DNA from: Limnohabitans sp. DM1
GTDB taxonomy: Bacteria; Pseudomonadota; Gammaproteobacteria; Burkholderiales; Burkholderiaceae_C
DNA: 64,000 nt
Direction: 5' to 3'
Assembly (NCBI RefSeq): GCF_001269385.1
Contig: NZ_CXOO01000011.1
Coordinates: 124,001 to 188,000, forward strand
Below, piece by piece: positions 11,994 through 19,921 of this stretch. The position numbers and the translations under genes are program-made. Numbering within the stretch: position 1 is the first letter of the stretch; every line of letters begins with the position of its first letter. The notes under the pieces were generated by a model. That model saw nothing but the letters and a program-made list of their open reading frames with translations. It was not told where the DNA came from and ran no database searches.

Positions 11994-12818
11994 ATGATGG
12001 CTTTACCCTCTTTCAACAACACAAATCGTGCGAAGCAAAGCGTTAAGCCGCGAATCCTAGTACTTGAAATCAGAGACAAGAATCAACCTGAAGCTAAGGT
12101 GTTGGGCTTGCTGGTTGTCGAGAGGGAGGAAATATACCGCCGTGACCCTCGTGACGGGGAAATCTATGAGGCGTCGATTCGGCTGTTTTATCAACGTATT
12201 ACCGGCAGATTTTCACAAGGCCTTAGTGGAAGAGGTCGGTTCGATGGCAGCTACTCGCGCAGTTTCAATTCAGTTTCAGTAACGTCATCTTCAATGTCAA
12301 AAGGGGCTTTGTTTTTAGATTTACCGGGACTGTATGGCCAGCGGGTCGGAACTTACCTCATGAATGAAATTGTCCAATGGGTGCAACAGTGGCCGGATGC
12401 ATCAGTCAACAGCATTGAGTTGCTTGCTGGCCAAGCCCATGAAAAAAATAAAACCCGACGTAATCGTTTCTATGAGCAGTTCGGTTTTGTATTTGACTAC
12501 ACCGACCCTGAGCAGCGAGAAGGTCGGTCTCGCAGCACATCAGCGAGTGCTCTGGTTCAAATCGAGACGTGGAAACAGAATATCGTTGAACATCGAATGC
12601 TCGATTATTTAACAGATGTGCTTAACGCTCAAGAACACGCCAGCTCGAAATTAGAGGGTTGTAAACGTGCTTACGCACAACGGATCGCTGAGGAAAGACA
12701 GGCAATGGCCAAACCCATTCGTTGGGCATTAAGACAGTTATACTACCAATACGCCAGTACCATTTACGTTGTGCTTATCTTGATAGTTTTTGTTGTCATC
12801 TTATTTCTGAATAAATAA
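11994..12818 (+). CDS. GNAT-like protein with C-terminal membrane anchor
   Basis: This is a 274-residue protein. Residues of about 20-60 form beta-rich sequence (PRILVLEIRD, VLGLLVVER). Residues 115-170 look like GNAT motifs A and B: LPGLYGQRVGTYLMNEIVQWV, then RRNRFYEQFGFVFDY. An alpha-helical, charged linker follows, and the last ~21 residues are one hydrophobic helix ending in Lys (IYVVLILIVFVVILFLNK), i.e. a tail anchor facing the cytosol. The acetyltransferase call is by pattern only and the substrate is unknown. Two adjacent ATGs (11994, 11997) are possible starts. Its low G+C resembles the island rather than the core genome. Confidence 0.65.
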   Translation: MMALPSFNNTNRAKQSVKPRILVLEIRDKNQPEAKVLGLLVVEREEIYRRDPRDGEIYEASIRLFYQRITGRFSQGLSGRGRFDGSYSRSFNSVSVTSSSMSKGALFLDLPGLYGQRVGTYLMNEIVQWVQQWPDASVNSIELLAGQAHEKNKTRRNRFYEQFGFVFDYTDPEQREGRSRSTSASALVQIETWKQNIVEHRMLDYLTDVLNAQEHASSKLEGCKRAYAQRIAEERQAMAKPIRWALRQLYYQYASTIYVVLILIVFVVILFLNK

Positions 12819-13145
12819 TCACTTGGCAATACCCAAAAAGACCGCCAGACACCGCTCAATCTCCACCATCGTATCTGTGTCAATGTGACCGAATGCTGGC
12901 CCTACCTTGTCCAACTTCACAGTCACAGTCTTGTCAATCATTACCTGTGACGGCTTCTGCAAACCGTTCCCGTCGCTTGGCTGAACAGTAATGCGCAGGA
13001 GTGGAGCGGCAACAAGCGTGCTCGACACGGGCAGAACTGTAACTGTGGCGTGTTCGCCGAATTGGTCGGCCTGAATGACCAAGGCTGGCCGAGGTTTTCC
13101 GAAATCGCCTTGCATAGCGATGGTCACAAAATCACCACGCATCAT
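12819..13145 (-). CDS. mazF: PemK/MazF-family toxin
   Basis: This 108-residue protein has the MazF/PemK SH3-like barrel pattern: MRGDFVTIAMQGDFGKPRPALVIQAD at the start, VTVLPVSS, LQKPSQVMIDKTVTVK and the closing IERCLAVFLGI helix. Family members are ribosome-independent or ribosome-linked mRNA endoribonucleases. Its start overlaps the antitoxin stop by ATGA, the usual antitoxin-first arrangement. A toxin-antitoxin pair at the edge of a mobile island fits a stabilisation role. Confidence 0.9.
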   Translation of the reverse strand: MMRGDFVTIAMQGDFGKPRPALVIQADQFGEHATVTVLPVSSTLVAAPLLRITVQPSDGNGLQKPSQVMIDKTVTVKLDKVGPAFGHIDTDTMVEIERCLAVFLGIAK

Positions 13146-13360
13146 TCATTCCAACCATCCATGTCAGCTAGAGCCTCATCCATGAAGTGCTGCATATCAG
13201 CGTCGACCAGGTCGGCCTGCGCGGCAAGATGGCACTGGCGGCGGCATTCCTCTGCAAATTCTGGCCGCCGCGTATCCGGCACCCAAATTTGAACTGGTCG
13301 CAACCCGGCCATGCGCAGGGCGTCGCGGTGCCTTTGAACTCGTGAATTAACGTGTTCCAT
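13142..13360 (-). CDS. mazE: MazE-like antitoxin (DUF3018 type)
   Basis: This 72-residue antitoxin has the conserved block RDALRMAGLRPVQIWVPDTR followed by PEFAEECRRQCHLA, characteristic of DUF3018 MazE-like antitoxins. The N-terminus probably forms the DNA-binding part and the acidic C-terminus (ADADMQHFMDEALADMDGWNE region) wraps the toxin. A strong Shine-Dalgarno AGGAGG lies 5 nt before the ATG at 13360. Two copies of an operator-like 12-mer lie upstream. Confidence 0.9.
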   Translation of the reverse strand: MEHVNSRVQRHRDALRMAGLRPVQIWVPDTRRPEFAEECRRQCHLAAQADLVDADMQHFMDEALADMDGWNE

Positions 13361-13375
13361 GATGGCCTCCTTGGC

Positions 13376-13417
13376 GTTACATGCAACATTTTATGCGTCA
13401 CTGCTGTTACATGCAAC
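13376..13417. promoter_or_regulatory. Candidate MazE operator: duplicated 12-mer
   Basis: GTTACATGCAAC occurs twice, at 13376-13387 and 13406-13417, spaced 30 bp (nearly three helical turns). Each copy is almost palindromic (GTTNCATGNAAC). It sits 16-57 bp upstream of the antitoxin start, where autoregulatory operators of such pairs lie. Confidence 0.6.
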
Positions 13418-13517
13418 TTCGCTTGAAGGCTGGCAGCGTAACCGATGCTGACACTGCAAGATTTTTTGCTGCAGATATGCCATAGTTCTCACCGCTGATA
13501 AAAAAGGAAACCAGCTA

Positions 13518-13673
13518 ATGAATGTTATTCAAATTACCGATGGTCTCTGGTGGGTCGTTGACAATAGCGGTACCGAATTGGCGGGTCCCTTTAATAGCCA
13601 GGCGCTGGCTTTGAAATGGATCGAGGACCAAACTGACACTGACACGCAAAATTATCCCAGCGAACGGGGCTAA
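13518..13673 (+). CDS. Small hypothetical protein, 51 residues
   Basis: The predicted protein begins MNVIQITDGLWWVVDNSGTE and continues with AGPFNSQALALKWIEDQ, a soluble, well-composed sequence that looks genuinely coding. AAAAAAGGAAA lies upstream of the ATG as a ribosome-binding site at slightly long spacing. It is convergent with the SGNH hydrolase gene (end 13742) and divergent from mazEF. I do not recognise the family. Confidence 0.6.
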   Translation: MNVIQITDGLWWVVDNSGTELAGPFNSQALALKWIEDQTDTDTQNYPSERG

Positions 13674-13741
13674 CTGGGCAATGTCCAGCCGCCGCGTAGC
13701 CAATAGCACTTGAAATCGTGGAGCTGCGGTTGTTGGATGCT

Positions 13742-14227
13742 TCAGTATCTGGCCAACACGCTTGCCATCCGTTTGCAACCCATCTGATTGAAGTGGACCC
13801 CATCGTCCTGCATCTGCTCAACGGGACGCTCATAGACCACATCACCGAACTCCCTGGCCACCCCCAATATTTGGCTGCGTGCCGGGTACTTCGGGGCAGG
13901 AGCAATCCAAATCACCGTCTTAGCCTGGGCAACAATATTGCGAGCCTGTAGCAAACTTGCAGCATTTGCGTTTCGTCCATCGTTTGAGCCCAAACTGATC
14001 AACACCACTTCAAAGGTGTGGGCATCACGCTCAACAGAAACACCAAATCGACGCACCCAGTCTTGCGTTGTGATGCCTTTCTCGGCCATCACCCTGCAGT
14101 GGGGCGCATGGGCACCAGCACCCTGGGCAATCGAGTCGCCCATGACCAAACATCTTGCAAAGCCAGGCCCCGCAATCGACAGGCCTGCCAGCCATAACAA
14201 GCCCATCCGACCCCAAACGAACATCAT
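13742..14227 (-). CDS. Exported SGNH/GDSL-family hydrolase
   Basis: This 161-residue protein begins with a signal peptide (MFVWGRMGLLWLAGLSIAGPGFA, probable cut before RC). The SGNH blocks follow in order: block I VMGDSIAQG with the nucleophile Ser, block III ISLGSNDG, and block V DGVHFNQMG with the catalytic Asp and His. Such enzymes hydrolyse esters or thioesters of lipids, glycans or peptidoglycan; the substrate here is unknown. Its ATG overlaps the topB stop (ATGA at 14224-14227), so it is the last gene of the integrase-topoisomerase unit. A periplasmic cell-envelope role during element transfer is conceivable but unproven. Confidence 0.8.
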   Translation of the reverse strand: MMFVWGRMGLLWLAGLSIAGPGFARCLVMGDSIAQGAGAHAPHCRVMAEKGITTQDWVRRFGVSVERDAHTFEVVLISLGSNDGRNANAASLLQARNIVAQAKTVIWIAPAPKYPARSQILGVAREFGDVVYERPVEQMQDDGVHFNQMGCKRMASVLARY

Positions 14228-16491
14228 GGTTTGCCAGGCATGATGTTTTTGCACGCAGGATAGCCACTACACCCATAAAAAGGCCCCCGTGCGCTTTGCC
14301 TGAGCAGTGTTGGCTTGCCACACGCAGTGCATTTCGGTGTGGTTGACTGCATCACAGGCGCTTTTGCTCCACCCTGAGGAGCGGGCGAAGTTTTGGCTCC
14401 AGGCTTGCCTCCAGCATCTGGCAAGGTGGTTTTGCAATCGGGGTATCCCGTGCACCCCCAAAAGGCCCCAGAAGCGCCTTGACGTTGTCGCATGGCCTTG
14501 CCGCATGATGGGCATGCATGTGTCGTCTTTGAGGCCTCCATGGGCTTTTGCGTGCTGTTCTTTGCCACCGCACTCGACCGCTCTCCCTGGAGAGCTGAGG
14601 GCTTTGGGTTACTGGCCCCCAGCTGCTTGATTTTTTCAATCTGCCCTTTGAGCCAGGTGCCCAGCTGAGATTCGAACGTGGCCAACGGCAAGGAGCCGTC
14701 CTCCACCTTGGACAAATGGTCCTCCCACAAAGCTGTGAGCACCGGGTCGACCATGTGAGGTACGGCCTGCTCCACCACCTCGATGAGCTGTTCACCACGA
14801 TCAGTGGGCACTATGAATTTTCCGGCCTTGTCGAAGTACCCCCGCTTAAAAAGACCGTCCAAAGTCGCTCCACGGGTTGCATCGGTGCCGATCCCCGCTT
14901 TCTCCTTGTTTTGCATGACTTTTTTCAGACGTGGATCGTCGATCTCCCTGTCGACAGACTCCATCGCCGCAATCAAAGTGCCTTCGGTGTAACGCTTGGG
15001 GGGCTGCGTCTGTGTCTTACTCACTTCCGCCTTGCGATTGATCATCTGCTGGCCCACTTTCACATCCGGCAACGCCTGGTCCTTGGGTGTATCTTCACCA
15101 TCGTCCGTGGATTTGGCTTTGCTTTTTGCTTTGGCCGCTGCTGCAGCTTCTTGCAGATCCACATAGGCCAGCTTCCAGCCCTGCACCAAAGGCACCCGTC
15201 CAGTCGCAGCAAACAGCTCGTTTTCACAGCTGCCCTGTATGCGTGTTTCTTGGTACTTGTAAACACCCAAAAACTGAGCCAGGTAGCGACGACGAATCAA
15301 GTCATACAGCAACCGCTCGTTGGCGCTCATGTCAGCCAGTCGGACTGCAGTGTTTGTGGTCGGAATGATTGCGTGGTGGGCCGTGATTTTTTGATCATTG
15401 AAGGCCCTGGAGGGCTTCGATAGATCGGCTTTGGCCACCAGGCTGGTCATCTTGGGATCGGCTTGCTTGATGGCTTCGCACACTTGCGAGGCCTCAGCCA
15501 GCATGCTCATTGGCAGGTGTTCACAATCGCTTCGGGGGTAGGTAGTGGCCTTGTGCTTTTCATACAAGGCCTGCGCCAGATCCAGAACAGCCTTCGCACC
15601 CATGCCATAACGCGCAGAGGCCTCCTTTTGCAGCGACCCCAGCGAGTAGAGCAAGGGAGCAAGCTCGTGCTTGTCATCACGCTCAACTGAAACCAATCGC
15701 CCCATCTTGCCGTTGATTTTCTGGGCGACTGAACGGATGTAGGCTTCATCAACACAGTGCCCATCTTTGTCGAGCTTGTCAGCCTGCGTTTGCCAGCTCA
15801 TAGGCACTGGCGAGCCTGATATCTCCCAAATGGTCTTGAGCACAAAATAGGGTTTGGGCACAAAATTTCTGATGGCTCGTTCACGCCGAACAACCAAGCC
15901 CAAAACCGGTGTCTGCACGCGGCCGCAATGCACCACACCACCTTTTCCACCGGCACCGAATGTCTTGGTCAGCGCCATGGTGAGGTTCATGCCCGCCAAC
16001 CAGTCAGCGCGAGCCCGACCTAAACCAGAGTCGTACAAGGGCCTTGTCTTTTCGCCTGGCAGCATCTTGGCCAAGGCCTTGCGGATGGAGGCGTCATCAA
16101 GCGCCCCAAGCCACAAACGCTTGACCGGGCCACGGTAGCCGCAAAGCTGCATGACCTCCCGGGCAATAACTTCACCTTCCCGGTCGGCATCGGTGGCGAT
16201 CACGACTTCTGACGCACTCTTGAGCAGCTTGCTGACCACTTGAAACTGGGATTGTGTTTTCGGTTTGACATCCATGTGCCAAGTTGCCGGCAACACCGGC
16301 AGGTGATCCATTGACCAGACCTTGAGCTCAGGGTTGTAGTGCTCGGGCGGGGACTGCTCCAGGAGGTGGCCAATGCACCAGGTCACGGTGACGCCATCAC
16401 CCGTCCTGCAGCCATTGCCGGATTGACGAGCACCCACGTGCTTGGCAATGTCGGCTGCCTGAGATGGTTTTTCGCAGATAAAAAGTCTCAT
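14224..16491 (-). CDS. topB: DNA topoisomerase III of the mobile element
   Basis: This 755-residue type IA topoisomerase has the N-terminal TOPRIM domain (MRLFICEKPSQAADIAK, VIATDADREGEVIAREV), the cleavage-domain region GIGTDATRG and YLAQFLG, and two C-terminal zinc ribbons of the CPSCGKAM...GCTGYPDC and CTACGKPT...GCSGYPACK type. TopB relatives are standard passengers of PFGI-1/ICEclc-class elements, where they probably resolve replicating or transferring DNA. The start overlaps the integrase stop (ATGA), so the two are translationally coupled. Confidence 0.96.
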   Translation of the reverse strand: MRLFICEKPSQAADIAKHVGARQSGNGCRTGDGVTVTWCIGHLLEQSPPEHYNPELKVWSMDHLPVLPATWHMDVKPKTQSQFQVVSKLLKSASEVVIATDADREGEVIAREVMQLCGYRGPVKRLWLGALDDASIRKALAKMLPGEKTRPLYDSGLGRARADWLAGMNLTMALTKTFGAGGKGGVVHCGRVQTPVLGLVVRRERAIRNFVPKPYFVLKTIWEISGSPVPMSWQTQADKLDKDGHCVDEAYIRSVAQKINGKMGRLVSVERDDKHELAPLLYSLGSLQKEASARYGMGAKAVLDLAQALYEKHKATTYPRSDCEHLPMSMLAEASQVCEAIKQADPKMTSLVAKADLSKPSRAFNDQKITAHHAIIPTTNTAVRLADMSANERLLYDLIRRRYLAQFLGVYKYQETRIQGSCENELFAATGRVPLVQGWKLAYVDLQEAAAAAKAKSKAKSTDDGEDTPKDQALPDVKVGQQMINRKAEVSKTQTQPPKRYTEGTLIAAMESVDREIDDPRLKKVMQNKEKAGIGTDATRGATLDGLFKRGYFDKAGKFIVPTDRGEQLIEVVEQAVPHMVDPVLTALWEDHLSKVEDGSLPLATFESQLGTWLKGQIEKIKQLGASNPKPSALQGERSSAVAKNSTQKPMEASKTTHACPSCGKAMRQRQGASGAFWGCTGYPDCKTTLPDAGGKPGAKTSPAPQGGAKAPVMQSTTPKCTACGKPTLLRQSARGPFYGCSGYPACKNIMPGKP

Positions 16492-18368
16492 GATGTTTGG
16501 GCTCCCTTGAGGGTTTGAACAGACAGTAAGTCAATGGCTCGCTGCCTCTGTGACAGATCGGCCTTGACGTAGATGCCCGTGGTGGAAATGGACTTGTGGC
16601 CAAGCAGGAGCTGTGTGACAGCCAGATCCCCTTGGGTGGCATTGAGTACCCGATGCGCAAAGGTATGTCGCATGAAATGCGGTGTCGCACGTCGAAAGTT
16701 CTCAGCTAAATCAGGAGATGGACAGGCCATGGCCACCTCCTGAAAAAAGTCCTTGAGCACAATCCTCAATCGGGCTGTGCTCAGTGCGCCATTGCTGACT
16801 TGATCAGGATTGACCGGCTCTCCAATGCAGCCAATCAGGGGCCATTCGCTGGGCTGCAGTCCACTGGTGCCCAGCTGATCAATCGCATGGTCATGCAATG
16901 CCTCCAACACCTCTTCCTTGAGTGGCAAAAGTCGCTCACGAGCGCCCTTGCCAATGACACGCAGACAAGTGACCGTGCCTGCCTCTGCATCAAAGGGCTT
17001 GACCACAGCAGCCCAGCTGCTCGGGATCTCGCCAATGCGTAGCCCCGTGCTTTCCAGTAAAGCAAAAATGGCCACCATGCGCCGCTGCCGGGGGCCGCTG
17101 GGCATCGCCATCAAAACTTGCTGAATCAGCTCCAAGTGGGCATTGCTGAAACAACGCTGAACATCCATTTGCACGCCTCTTTCATGAGGGGTGCGAACCC
17201 TGGAAAATGGATTGGCCTTCAGGTACTGCGTCTCGACCAGAAAACCATACAAATGCCCGATTGCGGCGAATGCTCTGGCAGTGCTTGTTGGTGACAACGG
17301 GCCGCGCATCGTCATGTGATTATTTGCCGAACGGGGTCTGCACCATTGCGCAGGCGGGTTTTGCAAAAATTTGGCATGCGCGGTGGCATCCACCACGGTC
17401 AGATCGGACAGACCCTTGTTCAGCTCCCTCTGTGCCCATAACAGAAGCCTGGCCACATCCCGCGAGTACGCTTTACGAGTGTGAGGAGACAGAAAATCCA
17501 GCGTGCCCATCCATGCCTGCAGGGCTTGCTGATCGCTCTGCGCCCCCAGGGCATTGGTCCCAGTTGCACGTAGCAGCGCGCCAGCCGTAGGGCTCTCCCA
17601 TCCAGACAGAGCCGTAGTAGAACTCGCAACTGGACCGGCCATAACCGGCTCCAAAAAATTCACATGGTCCTGCAGCCACTGGACCAGTCTCACACCACGG
17701 TCTTTGCCGATACCGGGCACCAAGCGATACCAGTGCTTGCCCCGTAAACGCACCAGGGCGGTCAAGTCCGACAACGCTGATACGCCCACAGACCGAAGAT
17801 GACGAACAAGTCCAGTGCCCAGCCAAGCCTCAATGTCATCGGATAAGCAGGGGAGTCGAACGCCAGTGGTTTGAATCAAAGTTAAACCGTGAAGACAGGC
17901 ATCTACATCAACACAGGATGAAGCAGGGGAGGCATTTACCTGGTCAATCTCAGGACCATAACGATCACGGTACAACCCAAGTAACTCAGCCTCGCTCCAA
18001 GCATCAGGATCATCCAGCTCTTCGGAAAACTCTGCCAAAGAAGGCAGTCGGGGTTTCGCGGGTGCTTGCGGTTTCAGCAACGCTGACTTCAGCGTCACCG
18101 CAAGAGTGTGATGCCCCAGGCCCTGCAATATGAGCTGAGCTTGTTGTGCCACGTCACACAGGTAAGTCCGAATCACCCGCAAATCCGAATGCACCTCGGG
18201 CAGAAACCGGCCCCCAGCGGACTCTAAATTCATGCCCTGCAAAACGGCACGCATGAAAGCCAGGTCATGCAGACACAGACCGCTCGATCTTGAAATGCAG
18301 GATTTTCCTGCCGGACGACCGCGTCGGCGGGAATTAATTTTGAAATCCGCTAGGAAGATAACTTCCAT
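16488..18368 (-). CDS. Tyrosine integrase with long N-terminal extension
   Basis: This is a 626-residue site-specific recombinase. The C-terminal catalytic domain has Arg in ESTGLRIGEI, the H-x-x-R box HFMRHTF, the LLLGHKSISTTGIY block and the nucleophile Tyr near residue 600. A SAM-like core-binding domain precedes it (about 280-390). The N-terminal ~250 residues are unusual: an Arg/Gly-rich start (RRRGRPAGKS), a helical region, and a helix-hairpin-helix-like segment LVPGIGKDRGVRLVQWLQ near 210-230. Such extensions occur in integrases of large beta- and gammaproteobacterial elements. A perfect 16-6-16 inverted repeat spans its start codon. Confidence 0.93.
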   Translation of the reverse strand: MEVIFLADFKINSRRRGRPAGKSCISRSSGLCLHDLAFMRAVLQGMNLESAGGRFLPEVHSDLRVIRTYLCDVAQQAQLILQGLGHHTLAVTLKSALLKPQAPAKPRLPSLAEFSEELDDPDAWSEAELLGLYRDRYGPEIDQVNASPASSCVDVDACLHGLTLIQTTGVRLPCLSDDIEAWLGTGLVRHLRSVGVSALSDLTALVRLRGKHWYRLVPGIGKDRGVRLVQWLQDHVNFLEPVMAGPVASSTTALSGWESPTAGALLRATGTNALGAQSDQQALQAWMGTLDFLSPHTRKAYSRDVARLLLWAQRELNKGLSDLTVVDATAHAKFLQNPPAQWCRPRSANNHMTMRGPLSPTSTARAFAAIGHLYGFLVETQYLKANPFSRVRTPHERGVQMDVQRCFSNAHLELIQQVLMAMPSGPRQRRMVAIFALLESTGLRIGEIPSSWAAVVKPFDAEAGTVTCLRVIGKGARERLLPLKEEVLEALHDHAIDQLGTSGLQPSEWPLIGCIGEPVNPDQVSNGALSTARLRIVLKDFFQEVAMACPSPDLAENFRRATPHFMRHTFAHRVLNATQGDLAVTQLLLGHKSISTTGIYVKADLSQRQRAIDLLSVQTLKGAQTS

Positions 18369-18383
18369 TATCTTCCTAGCGGA
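18346..18383. repeat. 16-6-16 perfect inverted repeat over the integrase start
   Basis: The left arm TCCGCTAGGAAGATAA (18346-18361) and right arm TTATCTTCCTAGCGGA (18368-18383) are exact inverse complements around a 6-bp centre, CTTCCA. The geometry matches a tyrosine-recombinase core site (two binding arms around a 6-8 bp crossover) and also a strong autoregulatory operator. It contains the integrase ATG. Confidence 0.85.
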
Positions 18384-18461
18384 AAAAATGCCCTAAATCG
18401 GGGGTCTCAAAAATACGAGAGTCTCTGAACATAAAAATCCCCAATGAAATCAACAAGTTAT

Positions 18462-18567
18462 AAGGGTGGAAGATCTTTCCGTTGGATATGATGGTGATGG
18501 GCGCGAAGTTTCGCAGCCAAGCTCCCACCACCCGACCTACAAACCAAACTTTAAGGAAAGACCTTCC
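18462..18567 (+). promoter_or_regulatory. Structured leader that sequesters a ribosome-binding site (copy 1)
   Basis: GGAAGATCTTTCC (18468-18480) pairs with GGAAAGACCTTCC (18555-18567), which contains the AAGGA ribosome-binding site and touches the ATG. Only one position, an A-C mismatch at pair 6, fails to pair. Inside the enclosed region, GGTGATGGG (18493-18501) pairs with CCCACCACC (18524-18532), capped by GCGAA/TTCGC (18503-18514). The same closing stem with five compensatory changes precedes the small gene at 23379. Confidence 0.7.
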
Positions 18568-18771
18568 ATGAAAACGAAACCTACTGAAACTCAAGAACTC
18601 ACCAGTGCCATGCTCCACGTTGCAGCAGCGCAAATAGCCAGTAACTGGATTTCAGAAAATTCAATAAATCAAGTGGATGCTGAAAAACAATTTCAGCTTG
18701 CTTTCAAACTGATTCAAAGCAGTCACCTCAATCACTTGGATCAGCTCACTTCTGGGCCGCTGAATTCATAA
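18568..18771 (+). CDS. Small protein behind structured leader, 67 residues
   Basis: The soluble, mostly helical protein begins MKTKPTETQELTSAML, followed by HVAAAQIASNWISEN and DAEKQFQLAFKLIQSS. The ATG at 18568 is preceded by AAGGAAAG, which is buried in the leader stem. It runs against the island's main operon and its last 26 bp overlap the end of the convergent minus-strand gene. I do not recognise the family; the shared leader links it to the 59-residue gene at 23379. Confidence 0.65.
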   Translation: MKTKPTETQELTSAMLHVAAAQIASNWISENSINQVDAEKQFQLAFKLIQSSHLNHLDQLTSGPLNS

Positions 18772-19045
18772 CAAGCTGCTTTTGCTTTTCCGAAAGTTCG
18801 TCAACTTTTTGTTGACGAGCCTTCAAGTAGGCTCTGGCATCCAACATCAATTGCGTGGAACGCGGGGTCTGCGGCAACATATTGAGGAAACTTACAACCT
18901 CCGTCTGGCTCCCCTCAAGACCAAGGCTTTCGAGCACTTTGACAATGCCATCAATCAACGTATAAATCGGTTGACGGTGGACTTCAGAGACGGGCCACTC
19001 AGAAAAACTCGGAGTCAAGAAAATGTGGGTTTGATTCAGTTTCAT
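18746..19045 (-). CDS. Hypothetical island protein, 99 residues
   Basis: The protein begins MKLNQTHIFLTPSFSEWPV and continues through IYTLIDGIVKVLESLGLEGSQTEVVSFLNMLP to a Lys/Gln-rich C-terminal helix (YLKARQQKVDELSEKQKQL). It is soluble and helical with no catalytic motif seen. It lies between the integrase and the membrane-protein genes on the same strand, with a plus-strand zinc-ribbon gene in the gap to its right. Confidence 0.65.
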   Translation of the reverse strand: MKLNQTHIFLTPSFSEWPVSEVHRQPIYTLIDGIVKVLESLGLEGSQTEVVSFLNMLPQTPRSTQLMLDARAYLKARQQKVDELSEKQKQLVMNSAAQK

Positions 19046-19099
19046 TTGATGTTTACCTCGTTTAAAAAACTTTGAAATTAATAACCTGATTCAGTGAAT

Positions 19100-19294
19100 A
19101 TGGAATTCCCGAATTCTGAAAATATATGCCCACGTTGCGGCACACACATGCAACGCTACGGTCAAGATCATTGGACATGCTATGACTGTTGGCTGGCATT
19201 CACAAAACCCAGTGAATCTAAAAAATCCATGTTTTCACGTTCATGCAAATTGGTAAATGCTTGGCTTAAGAGCGTCATTGCGTGGTTGAGATAA
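19100..19294 (+). CDS. Small zinc-ribbon protein, 64 residues
   Basis: The N-terminal half is a compact zinc ribbon: CPRCGTHM then, after 12 residues, CYDCW. It is followed by a basic, Lys/Ser-rich tail and an amphipathic helix (LVNAWLKSVIAWLR). An ATG at 19100 or a GTG at 19094 could start it; no clear ribosome-binding site is visible. Its 3' 115 bp are antisense to the end of the minus-strand gene 19180-19635. The Cys spacing makes coding plausible. Confidence 0.5.
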   Translation: MEFPNSENICPRCGTHMQRYGQDHWTCYDCWLAFTKPSESKKSMFSRSCKLVNAWLKSVIAWLR

Positions 19295-19635
19295 GACAGT
19301 GATGCTTGTCCTGAGGGCAAACCATCCAAGCTCAAAAGGTATCTCAAATCCCCCGGCTTACGCAAACTCGATACACGATTCATTGTTGGATGAAACGGAG
19401 GAAAAAATGCCATTAAATTCCAGCTAAATGCAAATTTGTGTTTTGACACGATACACGCCCGGTATAAATCGTATGCTTTATATTTATCAGAGGAGTGTAG
19501 ATATTGAAAATACTCTGAATTTTCAAATCCAAAATTCTCGGAAATCATTCCTGTTGTTAAGTAGATTTTTGCAAGCTCTTGATAACCGCTCATCTCAGCT
19601 ATCATGGTTAGTGGTTTATATGATGAAATTCTCAC
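19180..19635 (-). CDS. Hypothetical island protein, 151 residues
   Basis: The start overlaps the stop of the preceding membrane-protein gene by ATGA, which supports it as coding. The protein begins MRISSYKPLTMIAEMSGYQELAK and is helical and aromatic-rich (EYFQYLHSSDKYKAYDLYR), with no motif I can assign. The 3' end lies antisense to the zinc-ribbon gene, so the true C-terminus and the reality of that partner depend on each other. Confidence 0.55.
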   Translation of the reverse strand: MRISSYKPLTMIAEMSGYQELAKIYLTTGMISENFGFENSEYFQYLHSSDKYKAYDLYRACIVSKHKFAFSWNLMAFFPPFHPTMNRVSSLRKPGDLRYLLSLDGLPSGQASLSYLNHAMTLLSQAFTNLHERENMDFLDSLGFVNASQQS

Positions 19636-19910
19636 AAAATACTCCTTTCATCGCCCGTTTTTTTCCAGCCACCAAGATGTGCAAGTTTTTCAATCACAGC
19701 AATTCCGAGTCCAATAATTACCAATATGATAACAACCCCAATTATTCCAAGAATAATTGATAATCCATCCACTTCATGAATAAATGGACGGTTCTTGATG
19801 CTTAACAAAAACCACCCCACTGGGTAGCCTGCGGCAATTACAGAAATTAAAAATGCAATTCTTTTCAAAACAACAAACAAACCAATAAATACTGCCGATA
19901 TTTTTTTCAT
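19632..19910 (-). CDS. Small inner-membrane protein, two helices
   Basis: This 92-residue protein has two hydrophobic segments, ISAVFIGLFVVLKRIAFLIS and LSIILGIIGVVIILVIIGLG, and a short charged tail (KLAHLGGWKKTGDERSIL). The start MKKISAVF is typical of an inner-membrane insertion. It follows the AT-hook gene by 11 bp and is coupled to the next gene by ATGA. Function unknown. Confidence 0.65.
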   Translation of the reverse strand: MKKISAVFIGLFVVLKRIAFLISVIAAGYPVGWFLLSIKNRPFIHEVDGLSIILGIIGVVIILVIIGLGIAVIEKLAHLGGWKKTGDERSIL

Positions 19911-19921
19911 ATTGGAATCCC

